Shown here: positions 1 through 7,794 of the stretch, in pieces
How the letters are laid out: each line of letters opens with the position of its first letter
Position numbering within the stretch: the first letter of the stretch is position 1
Assembly (NCBI GenBank): GCA_017619795.1
Contig: JAFZRP010000121.1
Coordinates: 1 to 36,420, forward strand
DNA from: Treponema sp.
Lineage (GTDB): Bacteria; Spirochaetota; Spirochaetia; Treponematales; Treponemataceae
DNA length: 36,420 nucleotides
Reading direction: 5' to 3'
Made by a program: the position numbers and the translations under genes
Notes under the pieces: model-generated
The model's input: the letters and a program-made list of their open reading frames with translations, nothing else
Databases searched by the model: none
Told to the model about the DNA's origin: nothing

Positions 1-61
1 GCCACTGTTCGCTCTGACTGTACGGTTTGTATGTGATTTTATCGCTTACGCCTCTGCTCAT
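1..61 (-). CDS. IS1182-like transposase, N-terminal fragment
   Basis: The minus-strand ATG at 61-59 opens a frame that runs off the window edge after 20 codons. The residues are the same as in the longer right-hand copy, beginning MSRGVSDKITYKPYSQSEQ. The KPYSQ...LLPPSL pattern seen in the right copy is typical of the N-terminus of IS1182-family DDE transposases. Only this short stretch is visible, so activity cannot be judged. No strong ribosome binding site precedes the ATG. Confidence 0.65.
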   Translation of the reverse strand, partial: MSRGVSDKITYKPYSQSEQW

Positions 62-139
62 ATTTAAATTTTAGCAGATTTGAATTCACTTGTAAATTTA
101 AAATAATTAGAGCTGCCCATTTCTTTTTGGACAGCCCCT
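1..139 (-). mobile_element. IS1182-like element, 5' end (left copy, partial)
   Basis: These bases are the reverse complement of 36251-36389 with one mismatch (position 111 against 36279). The segment holds the start of a transposase gene plus its upstream end. The outer boundary reads AGGGGCTGTCC on the minus strand at 139-129, which resembles the GGGGCTGTC-type ends I know from IS1182-like elements, and it can pair with GGGCAGC nearby. The body of the element lies outside the window to the left, so the far terminal repeat and the target duplication cannot be seen. Confidence 0.7.
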
Positions 140-152
140 TTAGCATTTACAT

Positions 153-180
153 AAAAATGGTTCGCCCGATTTATCGGGCG
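153..180 (-). terminator. intrinsic terminator after gdhA
   Basis: On the minus strand an 8-bp stem (CGCCCGAT pairing with ATCGGGCG, 173-180 with 163-170) lies 18 bases past the gdhA stop. It is followed after about five bases by a T5 run (157-153). The gap between stem and T-run makes it a moderate rather than ideal terminator. Confidence 0.6.
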
Positions 181-198
181 GCTTGGCTGGCGCTCAGA

Positions 199-1557
199 TT
201 AAACTAAACCCTGTGCAACCATTGCGTTTGCAACTTTTACAAAACCGGCAATGTTAGCGCCGGCAACGTAGTTAACCCAGTTGCCTTCTTTTGCGCCAAA
301 TTTAACGGCTGTGTTGTAAGCGTTGTCGTGGATGTTGATCATGATGTTGTGGAGCTTTTCGTCAACTTCAGCTGCAGACCAAGCGAGGCGTTCTGAGTTC
401 TGGCTCATTTCAAGACCAGATGTTGCAACACCACCAGCGTTAGAAGCTTTTCCAGGAGCGTACAAAATCTTTGCAGCGAGGAACTTGTTTACAGCGTCGA
501 TGTTTGAAGGCATGTTAGCACCTTCAGCAACAAGCTTAACTCCATTCTTCAAGAGCTTATCTGCATCTTCACCGAGCAACTCGTTCTGTGTTGCACATGG
601 GAATGCACAGTCAACTTTAACTTCCCAAACCTTCTTTCCAGCGAAGTACTTAGCGTTAGGGAACTTCTTAACATATTCAGAAATACGACCGCGTTTTTCA
701 CCCTTAAGCTTCTTAACCCAGTCAAGTTTCTTCTGTGTAATACCTTCTTCGTCGTAGATATATCCATCTGAGTCAGAAAGTGTAACAACCTTTGCACCAA
801 GCTGAATAAGCTTTTCAGCAGCATACTGAGCAACGTTTCCAGAACCAGAAACAGAGCAAACCTTACCCTTGAAGTCGTCGCCAACTTTCTTGAGCATTTC
901 CTGAGCAAAGTAGATAAGACCATAACCAGTAGCTTCTGTACGAATCAAAGAACCACCGAATGTAAGTCCCTTACCTGTCAAAACTCCAGTATATTCATCG
1001 CGGATTCTCTTGTACTGTCCGAACAAGTAACCAATCTCGCGTCCGCCTACGTTTTTGTCACCAGCTGGAACGTCTGTATCTGGACCAATGTGGCGATACA
1101 ATTCTGTCATAAAACTCTGGCAGAAACGCATAACTTCTTTATCTGATTTTCCATGTGGATCAAAGTCAGAACCACCCTTTCCACCACCCATTGGCAATGT
1201 TGTAAGGCTGTTCTTAAGAACCTGCTCAAATCCAAGGAACTTAAGTACAGAAAGATTAACTTCCTTAGAGAAACGAAGACCACCTTTATAAGGACCAATA
1301 GCACTGTTGTACTGAACGCGGAAACCACGATTTACGTGATACTTTCCCTTATCGTCCATCCAAGGTACTCTGAACTGAATAACGCGCTCTGGCTCAACCA
1401 GGCGTTCCAAAATTGCGTTTGGTTCAAGTTCCGGCATTTTTGCAACAACAGGATCCAAAGTTGTCAAAACTTCCTCAACGGCCTGCAAAAATTCAGGTTC
1501 ATTGGCATTCTTTGCTTTTACTTCTTCCCACACTCTGTTAACGTAAGCGTTTTTCAT
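199..1557 (-). CDS. gdhA: NADP-type glutamate dehydrogenase
   Basis: This is a 452-residue hexameric glutamate dehydrogenase (2-oxoglutarate + ammonia + NAD(P)H to glutamate), the main ammonia-assimilating enzyme in many gut anaerobes; it is cytoplasmic. The substrate-binding and catalytic segment PMGGGKGGSDFDP carries the catalytic lysine near residue 127, followed by the conserved PAGDKNVGGREIGYLFG block, and the C-terminal half has a Rossmann glycine motif (GSGNVA). Length matches the family (about 450). A TTG start 27 bases upstream is possible, but AAGGAG stands at the right distance before this ATG, so 1557 is preferred. The gene is monocistronic, with its own promoter and terminator. 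Cofactor preference is inferred from overall family similarity. Confidence 0.95.
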   Translation of the reverse strand: MKNAYVNRVWEEVKAKNANEPEFLQAVEEVLTTLDPVVAKMPELEPNAILERLVEPERVIQFRVPWMDDKGKYHVNRGFRVQYNSAIGPYKGGLRFSKEVNLSVLKFLGFEQVLKNSLTTLPMGGGKGGSDFDPHGKSDKEVMRFCQSFMTELYRHIGPDTDVPAGDKNVGGREIGYLFGQYKRIRDEYTGVLTGKGLTFGGSLIRTEATGYGLIYFAQEMLKKVGDDFKGKVCSVSGSGNVAQYAAEKLIQLGAKVVTLSDSDGYIYDEEGITQKKLDWVKKLKGEKRGRISEYVKKFPNAKYFAGKKVWEVKVDCAFPCATQNELLGEDADKLLKNGVKLVAEGANMPSNIDAVNKFLAAKILYAPGKASNAGGVATSGLEMSQNSERLAWSAAEVDEKLHNIMINIHDNAYNTAVKFGAKEGNWVNYVAGANIAGFVKVANAMVAQGLV

Positions 1558-1606
1558 AATATTAAGACTCCTTGACGTGAACAAACTGCATCAAAACTTT
1601 TAAAAT

Positions 1607-1639
1607 GTATATTTATTCACTTCTAGAGAATAAATATAC
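1607..1639. promoter_or_regulatory. 12-bp perfect inverted repeat in the gdhA promoter (putative operator)
   Basis: GTATATTTATTC (1607-1618) is repeated inverted as GAATAAATATAC (1628-1639) with a 9-base spacer. On the minus strand it covers the proposed -10 box and start point of gdhA, where a repressor would act. The regulator is unknown. Confidence 0.55.
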
Positions 1640-1660
1640 CATAAATGATGATTCTATGAA
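1633..1660 (-). promoter_or_regulatory. putative sigma-70 promoter of gdhA
   Basis: On the minus strand TTCATA (1660-1655), a 16-base spacer and TATATT (1638-1633) give a plausible promoter, with a leader of about 70 bases before the ATG. The -10 box lies inside the inverted repeat at 1607-1639. Confidence 0.45.
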
Positions 1661-1715
1661 AAGTATTTTTTTTTATAAATTTTTATTTTTTTCATCCAAA
1701 AACGCTTAAAAACAT

Positions 1716-1756
1716 AAAAAAAGCGAAGCAATCACATCTAAAATGACTGCTTCGCT
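1716..1756 (-). terminator. intrinsic terminator after htrA
   Basis: On the minus strand AGCGAAGCAGTCA (1756-1744) pairs with TGATTGCTTCGCT (1734-1722; one G-T pair), followed at once by a T-run opposite A 1716-1722. It lies 37 bases past the htrA stop. Confidence 0.85.
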
Positions 1757-1792
1757 CGTATTTTCATCGATTTTTCTGTAAAAACTGCGCTA

Positions 1793-3238
1793 TTAGAACT
1801 TATAAGTTCCTGTTGTAATTGTACCGCCGTTTGAATAAATATCGAAGTTTACAGATTTCTTTGCATTAGCAAGCTCGTTATAGAACTCTGCAAGATTCTT
1901 AACTGTAGTTCCGTTTACAGCAGTAATTACATCACCGTTCTGGAGTCTGAGGCTTGCTGCAGGAGATTTCTCTTCTACATTTGTTACAACAACACCTTCA
2001 ACTCTCTTATCATCAATCTTAAGCTGCTCACGAGTTTCATCAGTCAATGGAGCTGCAATAAAGCCTGGCCACATCTTGCTGTTCTGAATCTCAGAATCCT
2101 TAGCGCGCTCTTCAATCTTAACTGTAATTGGAGCCTGCTTTACACCACCACGGATTACAACAAAGCTTGCTGTAGTTCCGGCTTCCAGAGTACCAACCTC
2201 GCGTACAAGCTGATTTGTACTCTTAACCTTCTTTCCGTTAAGCTCAACAATAAAGTCACCAGGTTTGATTCCGCCCTTGAATGCAGGAGAGTTAGTAAAT
2301 ACTTCTGCCGCAAAAGCACCGTCCATACCGTCTACTCCAAGCTCCTGCTTCCATTCCTTAGAAACATCAACCAGTGAAACGCCTACCCAACCGTAGATAA
2401 CCTTACCGTTCTTGATAAAGGAATCGATTGAGTTTTTGATATTGTTGATAGGGATTGCAAAACCAAGTCCCTGAGAACCGCCAGACTGAGAAGCAATCCA
2501 GGTGTTAATACCGATTACTTCACCATAAATATTTACAAGAGGACCACCAGAGTTACCCTGGTTGATTGCTGTATCTGTCTGAATATAATCGCTGATAGCA
2601 GACATATGACTTTCTGAACGTCCAACCGCACTGATTATACCCTGTGTTACAGACTGACTGTAACCAAGAGGTGCACCAAAAGCCATACAAATATCGCCTG
2701 GGCGAACACTGTCAGAATCACCAAGCTTTGCAACTGGAATAGATTTATCCTTTGATTCAAAAGAAACAAGAGCAATATCCATTCTTTCATCAGTTCCAAC
2801 AAGCTTTCCTTCAAACTCACGCTCGTCATTCAGCTTAATACTGATTTTAGTAGCAGAACCTGCAACATGGTTATTTGTTAAAACATAGTAGGTGTTGCCG
2901 GCATTTCTAACAATTACGCCGGAACCAAGACCTTTCGATTCATACTGTCGCTGCTTTTTATTACTGTCGTCATTCTGATTAGGATTTCCAAAGAACCATT
3001 CAAATGGACTTGTCATGCCGCCAAATGGATCGTTGTATGTTTTCGTTTCTGTTACATCAACCTCAACAACAGCCGGGAGCAGAGTGTCGCTTACTGAACG
3101 GAAAGTTGTCTGTAAAGCTTCTACAATTGAAAGAGCTTCTTTTGAAGAAGTTGCCTTTTTAGGAGGATCAGCAAAAGCTGAAGCCGCAATTAAACCAACG
3201 AATGTAATACATGCTAATATTTTCTGATATCTTTTCAT
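1793..3238 (-). CDS. htrA: HtrA/DegP-type periplasmic serine protease with two PDZ domains
   Basis: This 481-residue envelope protease/chaperone degrades misfolded exported proteins. A signal peptide with a cleavage site near AFA|D (residue 23) is followed by a trypsin-like domain with the full triad: His124 in TNNHVAG, Asp154 in ERMDIALV and Ser230 in GNSGGPL. Two PDZ domains follow (about 285-370 and 395-480), the second in GDVITAVNG. The architecture is DegP/DegQ-like. The ATG is preceded by AAGGAG at good spacing. The gene lies 160 bases downstream of map in the same direction and has its own terminator. I saw no CIRCE element upstream. Confidence 0.95.
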   Translation of the reverse strand: MKRYQKILACITFVGLIAASAFADPPKKATSSKEALSIVEALQTTFRSVSDTLLPAVVEVDVTETKTYNDPFGGMTSPFEWFFGNPNQNDDSNKKQRQYESKGLGSGVIVRNAGNTYYVLTNNHVAGSATKISIKLNDEREFEGKLVGTDERMDIALVSFESKDKSIPVAKLGDSDSVRPGDICMAFGAPLGYSQSVTQGIISAVGRSESHMSAISDYIQTDTAINQGNSGGPLVNIYGEVIGINTWIASQSGGSQGLGFAIPINNIKNSIDSFIKNGKVIYGWVGVSLVDVSKEWKQELGVDGMDGAFAAEVFTNSPAFKGGIKPGDFIVELNGKKVKSTNQLVREVGTLEAGTTASFVVIRGGVKQAPITVKIEERAKDSEIQNSKMWPGFIAAPLTDETREQLKIDDKRVEGVVVTNVEEKSPAASLRLQNGDVITAVNGTTVKNLAEFYNELANAKKSVNFDIYSNGGTITTGTYKF

Positions 3239-3319
3239 TTTTTTCTCCTTATCAATAGCATTTATCGTTCTTTTTAAAATATAACTATAAATCTAAAAAA
3301 ATGTAACTAAAATGTACCT

Positions 3320-3349
3320 ATTATAAGAAGATTCTTATTTCCTTAGAAA
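3320..3349 (-). promoter_or_regulatory. weak candidate promoter of htrA
   Basis: On the minus strand TTTCTA (3349-3344), 18 bases, then a perfect TATAAT (3325-3320). The -35 box is poor. A 7-bp inverted repeat (ATAAGAA/TTCTTAT) overlaps the spacer and could be a regulator site. Confidence 0.35.
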
Positions 3350-3378
3350 GCTCTTATTTTTCAGCCGCGGTTCTAATT

Positions 3379-3418
3379 TATTTGTCGAAACTCAAATCTA
3401 TTTGTCGTAGTTCAAATC
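3379..3418. repeat. 20-bp imperfect tandem duplication across the map stop codon
   Basis: Two adjacent 20-base units (3379-3398 and 3399-3418) agree at 17 of 20 positions. Read on the minus strand, the unit encodes the last residues of map; without the upstream unit the frame would end DLSFDK instead of DLNYDK. This looks like a small slip-mispairing duplication. Confidence 0.7.
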
Positions 3419-4156
3419 AGTAAGGACTTCAGTATGGTCAGCAAAAACAGCAACCGTATGCTCCTCGTGACACGAAACTTTTCCATCCGCAGTTACAACA
3501 GTCCAGCCGTCATCAAGCAGCTCAACATCAGGAACACCCATATTAATCATAGGCTCAATTGCAAGCACCATACCCGGCCTGATTCTAGGATTCATTCCCC
3601 TGAACGGACAGTTAGGTACACTTGGATCCTCGTGAACATCCAGCCCTACCCCGTGACCACAGTAATCATAAACAACGCCATAACCATTTCGGTCTGCAAT
3701 TTCGTACACGGCATGAGCAATATCACTAATTCTGTTCCCTGCAACACAAGCCGCAATACCGGCGCGCAGACATTCCTCAGTAACTTCCTTAAGCTTTCGA
3801 ACCTCAGGAGAAACCTTTCCAATCAAAAGCGAATGAGTTGTATCGCTGATATATCCGTTAAGGTCAATACCAACATCAAGACTAACAAGGTCGCCTTCCT
3901 TTACAATTCTTTTTTTAGAAGGAATGCCGTGAATAACCTCTTCGTTTATACTTATGCAAACAGCACCGGAAAAACCTTCTTTATACCAGGCAGGCTTTCC
4001 CCCATGCGAAATGATGTAATTCTTAAAAAGCATATCAATATCATAAGTGCTCATTCCCGCATGAATCTTTGGAATAAGCTCATTAAACATATCCGCCGTA
4101 ATGTGGCAAGATTTTCTAATTCCGTCAATCTGTTCTGGTGTTTTTAAACGTATCAT
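3398..4156 (-). CDS. map: type I methionine aminopeptidase
   Basis: This 252-residue enzyme removes the initiator methionine from nascent proteins in the cytosol. All five metal ligands of the family are visible: Asp94 and Asp105 (SLDVGIDLNGYISDTTHS), His168 (GHGVGLDVHE), Glu201 (AIEPM) and Glu232 (HEEHTVAVF). Length fits type I enzymes without an N-terminal extension. The frame can be opened at a TTG five codons earlier (4171), but GGAAGTGA lies 8 bases before the ATG at 4156, so that start is preferred. The gene follows a palindromic element (4183-4341) whose outer arm lies 27 bases before the start and may carry or disturb its promoter. Confidence 0.93.
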   Translation of the reverse strand: MIRLKTPEQIDGIRKSCHITADMFNELIPKIHAGMSTYDIDMLFKNYIISHGGKPAWYKEGFSGAVCISINEEVIHGIPSKKRIVKEGDLVSLDVGIDLNGYISDTTHSLLIGKVSPEVRKLKEVTEECLRAGIAACVAGNRISDIAHAVYEIADRNGYGVVYDYCGHGVGLDVHEDPSVPNCPFRGMNPRIRPGMVLAIEPMINMGVPDVELLDDGWTVVTADGKVSCHEEHTVAVFADHTEVLTDLNYDK

Positions 4157-4182
4157 TTTAATCACTTCCAAAAATATATTTA

Positions 4183-4341
4183 TGAAATGTCGAATAGAAT
4201 ATAACTTATTCTAAAAATTGGCTGACAGCAAGAACCCATCACGAAAAAACGGCTTCCGCGCTACGCTTGTGCAGATGTTTTTTCGCGCCGGGACCTTGCT
4301 TACGCCAATTTTGGTTCACTAATAATGTATTCGACATTTCA
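4183..4341. repeat. 159-bp imperfect palindrome, MITE-like
   Basis: Nested inverted arms share one centre: TGAAATGTCGAATA at 4183-4196 with its exact complement at 4328-4341; AAAATTGGC 4214-4222 with 4304-4312; GCAAG 4228-4232 with 4295-4299; CCC 4235-4237 with GGG 4290-4292; CGAAAAAAC 4242-4250 with 4277-4285. No ORF is visible inside. Perfect 14-bp outer arms, small size and an intergenic position suit a miniature inverted-repeat element or a large folded RNA. I saw no target duplication at the edges. Confidence 0.65.
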
Positions 4342-4437
4342 ATAACACTTAATTATTAAAGTAATTAAGATTATACTATTTTCACTGGAAAATGGCTATA
4401 GCTTGCGTTAGTTAAAGCTAACTTATGCGTATAAATA

Positions 4438-5190
4438 TTAACTCAGCTTCTCCGCTTCCCTCAAACAAATTTCCGCGGTGGCTCTATCCCCCAACCTCGC
4501 ATACTCTTCACTCATTTTTCGCAGGAAAAATGCATCGTTTGTACGGCCAAGATTTAAGTCCAAAGCACGTTCATAAACATCGAGTGCGAGCTCGTCGGAA
4601 ATAACACAGTCAATATTTTTCTTAAGGATATTGAGCGTAAAAGCAATAACTTCCGGGAAGAAAATATAGAAATAGGAATAAGAGTATTCCATCTTAATAA
4701 TCTGTTCCAAGAGGATAATAGCATCGTAATATTCACCACGGATTACAAGCTCTTCGGCAAGAATATAACCGTAATCCATAAAGTCCTCGCGTGTAAAATA
4801 ATCCTTCAGGGAAAAATCTGCGTGAGTCATCTGCATCCGTTTGAACTCGGCTACGGCTTCGTCTTCCATCTGATGCATAAGAGTATAAAAAATAAGCTTA
4901 GCGCGGCTTTCATTATCCTGGCGCTCGGAAAGCCATTTATAATAATTAAATGATTCTGTTCCTGAGTTATCGCGCCTTACGCGGTTGAAAAATGATTCGT
5001 CAAAAATGGAACGCTGTCTTATATCTGAAAGAACGCGGTATGCTTTTATTACATCGTTAAACTCATCAACGCGGGAGACATCGCCGGAAATGTCAGGATG
5101 GAGAAGCTTTACTTTTTCGCGGTACGCCTTTTTAATTTCTGCAAGAGAGGCATTCTGACGTACACCAAGAACCTGATAAAAATCTTTCAT
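4438..5190 (-). CDS. DnaJ-domain protein with TPR-like C-terminal region
   Basis: This is a 250-residue protein. Residues 1-65 form a J domain with the HPD motif (31-33) that stimulates Hsp70 ATPase; no G/F region or zinc-finger domain follows, so it is a type III J protein rather than DnaJ itself. The C-terminal half is helical and resembles TPR repeats (VIRGEYYDAIILLEQII; AEEYARLG-like turns in EEYARLGDRATAEICLREA). It is the last gene of the V-ATPase operon direction, 53 bases after the Usp-like gene. The ATG at 5190 has no clear ribosome binding site, and a hairpin repeat (5199-5226) sits 8 bases before it. The earlier TTG at 5196 is unlikely. The client is unknown. Confidence 0.8.
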   Translation of the reverse strand: MKDFYQVLGVRQNASLAEIKKAYREKVKLLHPDISGDVSRVDEFNDVIKAYRVLSDIRQRSIFDESFFNRVRRDNSGTESFNYYKWLSERQDNESRAKLIFYTLMHQMEDEAVAEFKRMQMTHADFSLKDYFTREDFMDYGYILAEELVIRGEYYDAIILLEQIIKMEYSYSYFYIFFPEVIAFTLNILKKNIDCVISDELALDVYERALDLNLGRTNDAFFLRKMSEEYARLGDRATAEICLREAEKLS

Positions 5191-5198
5191 TACCAAAA

Positions 5199-5226
5199 GC
5201 TTGTCGGATCAAGTCCGACAATGACA
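5199..5226 (-). repeat. hairpin repeat, copy 1
   Basis: TTGTCGGA (5201-5208) and TCCGACAA (5214-5221) form a perfect 8-bp stem. Read on the minus strand the unit is TGTCATTGTCGGACTTGA followed by TCCGACAAGC. It is related to copies at 10919, 27403 and 32331, and lies just upstream of the dnaJ-like start. Confidence 0.75.
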
Positions 5227-5242
5227 AGCTGATGTGGTAATA

Positions 5243-5737
5243 TTAAAAAATATTAAAGAGTTTTTCAATATCGGGCTTCTGTACTATCATTACAGGGCAT
5301 TTTGAACTTGAAAGAACTTCGTTCTGATGATGAGAAAGCACGTTATTTTTAGAAACTGATTTGTCTGTGCTCGTATTGCCGCCAAGAACAATCAGATCTG
5401 CATCAAACTCGTCGGCTGCCTTAAGGATTTCTGTATAAACTCCGCCGCTTCTAAGCTCTGTCTGTACCGAAACACCTTTTTTAGAAGCAAGCATAACTGC
5501 ATAATTCAGATAGTTCTGACCATCGGCACGGAGCTTTTCTTCCAGCGTATACTTTGAATCAGACATAATAAGGCTGTTCATTGCAAGATATTTGATTGTA
5601 GCGGTATCTACCACATAAACAAACTTAAGAGAAATATTATAGGTTTTAGCCATCATCACTGCGTACATTGCAGCATGAAGAGAAGACTGTCTTCCGTTGA
5701 TTGCAACAATAATTTTCTTAAAAAAACTTTTACCCAT
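5243..5737 (-). CDS. universal stress protein (UspA) domain protein
   Basis: This 164-residue cytoplasmic protein has a single Usp domain. The N-terminal beta strand KKIIVAINGRQSSLHAAMYA and the C-terminal VLGG...CPVMIVQ strand are characteristic. The ATP-binding signature of many Usps (G-2x-G-9x-G-S/T) is not kept: after VLGG comes NTSTDKSVSKNNVLSHH, so it is probably the non-ATP-binding, UspA-like type. It lies 28 bases downstream of atpD and is probably co-transcribed with the ATPase genes. The ribosome binding site is weak. Its role is inferred only from family and position. Confidence 0.82.
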   Translation of the reverse strand: MGKSFFKKIIVAINGRQSSLHAAMYAVMMAKTYNISLKFVYVVDTATIKYLAMNSLIMSDSKYTLEEKLRADGQNYLNYAVMLASKKGVSVQTELRSGGVYTEILKAADEFDADLIVLGGNTSTDKSVSKNNVLSHHQNEVLSSSKCPVMIVQKPDIEKLFNIF

Positions 5738-5765
5738 AAGCTTTCAGTTTCCTGCTTTTACTACT

Positions 5766-6389
5766 TTATTTATTTGTATTCCTTTTTTTCAAAGCTTTAA
5801 GAACAAAAACATTTTCGCGTTCACGTTCTTCAAGCACGCTTTCTATATAGTTTTTTGTTTCCACTGTCTGTGGAATTATCATTTTATCAAGAGCGTTTAC
5901 TCTTCTCTGAGTTTTCTTTACTTCCTCTGCAAGTCGCCAAACGATAGAACGGATTGAAGCCATTTGTGTAAGAAGTGCAAGCAGCTCAAAAAAAGAAGCA
6001 ATTGTTTCGTCCGTATTTGAATAAGTTCCTTCAAAAGAATAGAAAAGCTCCTGCTTCGGGATTTCAACATCAATCGAAGGAAAGGTCATTCCACCTATTG
6101 TAACATTCTTTTCCATCATTTCAAAATCATAATGAATTGAATGCGAAATCCTTTCTATCTGATCTGCACCATCGAGCATAAGCATTTTTTTAAGCTGAGG
6201 ATATGCCTTTGCAACAGCCTTATCAATATCCTTTTCCAGAAGCTTTACCTTTTCTACAAGGTGCATAAGCTCGCGGACAAGAATCTCTCGTTTCTCTTCC
6301 AGAAGCTCGTAGCCGTTTGTTGAAACTGCAAGCTGTTCCTTCATTGAGATGAGGTTTGATTTTGTTGGCGCAATATTCAGTCTTGCCAT
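5766..6389 (-). CDS. atpD: V-type ATPase subunit D (central stalk)
   Basis: This 207-residue protein is the coiled-coil rotor shaft that turns inside the A3B3 head. The N-terminus (ARLNIAPTKSNLISMKEQL) and the C-terminal helix with TQRRVNALDKMIIP are diagnostic of subunit D; the middle is less conserved, as usual. GGAGG stands upstream at correct spacing. It follows atpB by 19 bases and precedes the Usp-like gene. Confidence 0.93.
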   Translation of the reverse strand: MARLNIAPTKSNLISMKEQLAVSTNGYELLEEKREILVRELMHLVEKVKLLEKDIDKAVAKAYPQLKKMLMLDGADQIERISHSIHYDFEMMEKNVTIGGMTFPSIDVEIPKQELFYSFEGTYSNTDETIASFFELLALLTQMASIRSIVWRLAEEVKKTQRRVNALDKMIIPQTVETKNYIESVLEERERENVFVLKALKKRNTNK

Positions 6390-6408
6390 AGCTAACTATT
6401 TCCTCCGG

Positions 6409-7794
6409 TTACTCGCTGTCGGTTTCCGGTAAATACTTCTGAATAAACTCAGGCTTAATTCTTGTAAGCTCTTCTCGTGGAAGAACGGAAAGAACCTTCC
6501 AGCCTAAATCAAGAGTCTGCTCAATTGTTCGTTCCTCGTGTTCACCCTGTGCAAGAAACTCCGATTCAAGCTTTTCACCGAATCTAAGGTAGCTTCGGTC
6601 CAGCTCACTAAGCTCTTCTTCGCCAATAATTGCTGCCAGGTTTCTGATTGATTTTACCTTTGAGTAAGCCGCAAAAAGCTGACTTGAAACCTGAGCATGA
6701 TCCTCGCGGGTCATTCCTTCGCCAATTCCATCCTTCATAAGTCGTGAAAGACTTGGAAGCGCAGAAACTGGAGGATAAACTCCCTTCTGCGAAAGCTCAC
6801 GGTCAAGAACAATTTGTCCTTCTGTAATATAACCTGTTAAGTCCGGGATAGGATGAGAAATATCATCATTCGGCATTGAAAGAATTGGAATCTGAGTAAT
6901 AGAACCTGTACTGCCCTTTACCTTTCCTGCACGTTCGTACAATTCAGCAAGGTCGGAATACAAATATCCAGGGTAACCCTTTCGTCCCGGAACCTCGCCT
7001 CTTGTTGTAGAGATTTCACGCAGCGCTTCGCAGTAGTTTGTCATATCGGTCATTACAACAAGTACGTGCATACCCTTTTCAAATGCAAGATATTCTGCCG
7101 CAGTCAAAGCACAGCGCGGTGTAATAATTCGTTCAATACTTGGAGAATCTGCAAGCGAAAGGAACATAACTACATTTGCAAGAACACCTGATTCCTCAAA
7201 AGTGTCTGTAAAGTATTTTGCAACGTCGTATTTAATTCCCATGCCGGCAAAAACCATTACAAACTTTTCGTCACTGTTGCGGAGCTTTGCCTGTCTGATA
7301 ATCTGTGCGGCAAGCTTATTATGAGTAAGTCCGTTTCCAGAAAAAATCGGAAGCTTCTGTCCGCGAACAAGAGAGTTCATTCCATCTATTGAAGAAATGC
7401 CCGTCTGAATAAAGTCACGCGGGTAAACTCGTGCATAAGGATTTATAGGATTCCCGTTTATGTTTCTTTTTTCCGAAGAGATGATTGGCGGATAACCGTC
7501 GGCAGGCTCACCAAGTCCGTTGAAAATACGACCAAGCAAGCCTTCTCCTACGCGAAGCTCAAGTGGATTTCCAAGAAACTCAAAGCTTGTTTCATCCAGA
7601 TCAAGACCTGTTGTATCGCCGAAAATCTGTACGATTACTGCCTTTTCAGAAACATCAACTATTCGTCCTGTTCGTTTTTTTCCGTTTCTGTCCCGTACAC
7701 AAACTGTTTCTCCAAAAAAAACATTTTCTGTTTTTTTCAGTACAACAATAGGACCATCTACGGAAGCAACTCCCCTATATTCTATTCCTTTCAT
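6409..7794 (-). CDS. atpB: V-type ATPase subunit B (non-catalytic)
   Basis: This 461-residue regulatory nucleotide-binding subunit forms the head hexamer with subunit A. It has an N-terminal beta barrel and a RecA-like core, but the P-loop is replaced by [15 protein letters not shown], as expected for B subunits. The segments [25 protein letters not shown] and [14 protein letters not shown] are classic. The start codon overlaps the stop of atpA (TAATG at 7796-7792), indicating translational coupling. Stoichiometry should match subunit A. Confidence 0.96.
   Translation of the reverse strand: MKGIEYRGVASVDGPIVVLKKTENVFFGETVCVRDRNGKKRTGRIVDVSEKAVIVQIFGDTTGLDLDETSFEFLGNPLELRVGEGLLGRIFNGLGEPADGYPPIISSEKRNINGNPINPYARVYPRDFIQTGISSIDGMNSLVRGQKLPIFSGNGLTHNKLAAQIIRQAKLRNSDEKFVMVFAGMGIKYDVAKYFTDTFEESGVLANVVMFLSLADSPSIERIITPRCALTAAEYLAFEKGMHVLVVMTDMTNYCEALREISTTRGEVPGRKGYPGYLYSDLAELYERAGKVKGSTGSITQIPILSMPNDDISHPIPDLTGYITEGQIVLDRELSQKGVYPPVSALPSLSRLMKDGIGEGMTREDHAQVSSQLFAAYSKVKSIRNLAAIIGEEELSELDRSYLRFGEKLESEFLAQGEHEERTIEQTLDLGWKVLSVLPREELTRIKPEFIQKYLPETDSE

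Noticed and set aside
323..757. Long frames antisense to gdhA and to several ATPase genes
   Set aside because: They lie inside strongly conserved genes on the other strand, have no ribosome site of note and resemble no family; they are by-products of codon use.
3239..3397. CIRCE or other heat-shock operator before htrA
   Set aside because: A 7-bp ATAAGAA inverted repeat is present, but it does not fit the CIRCE consensus.
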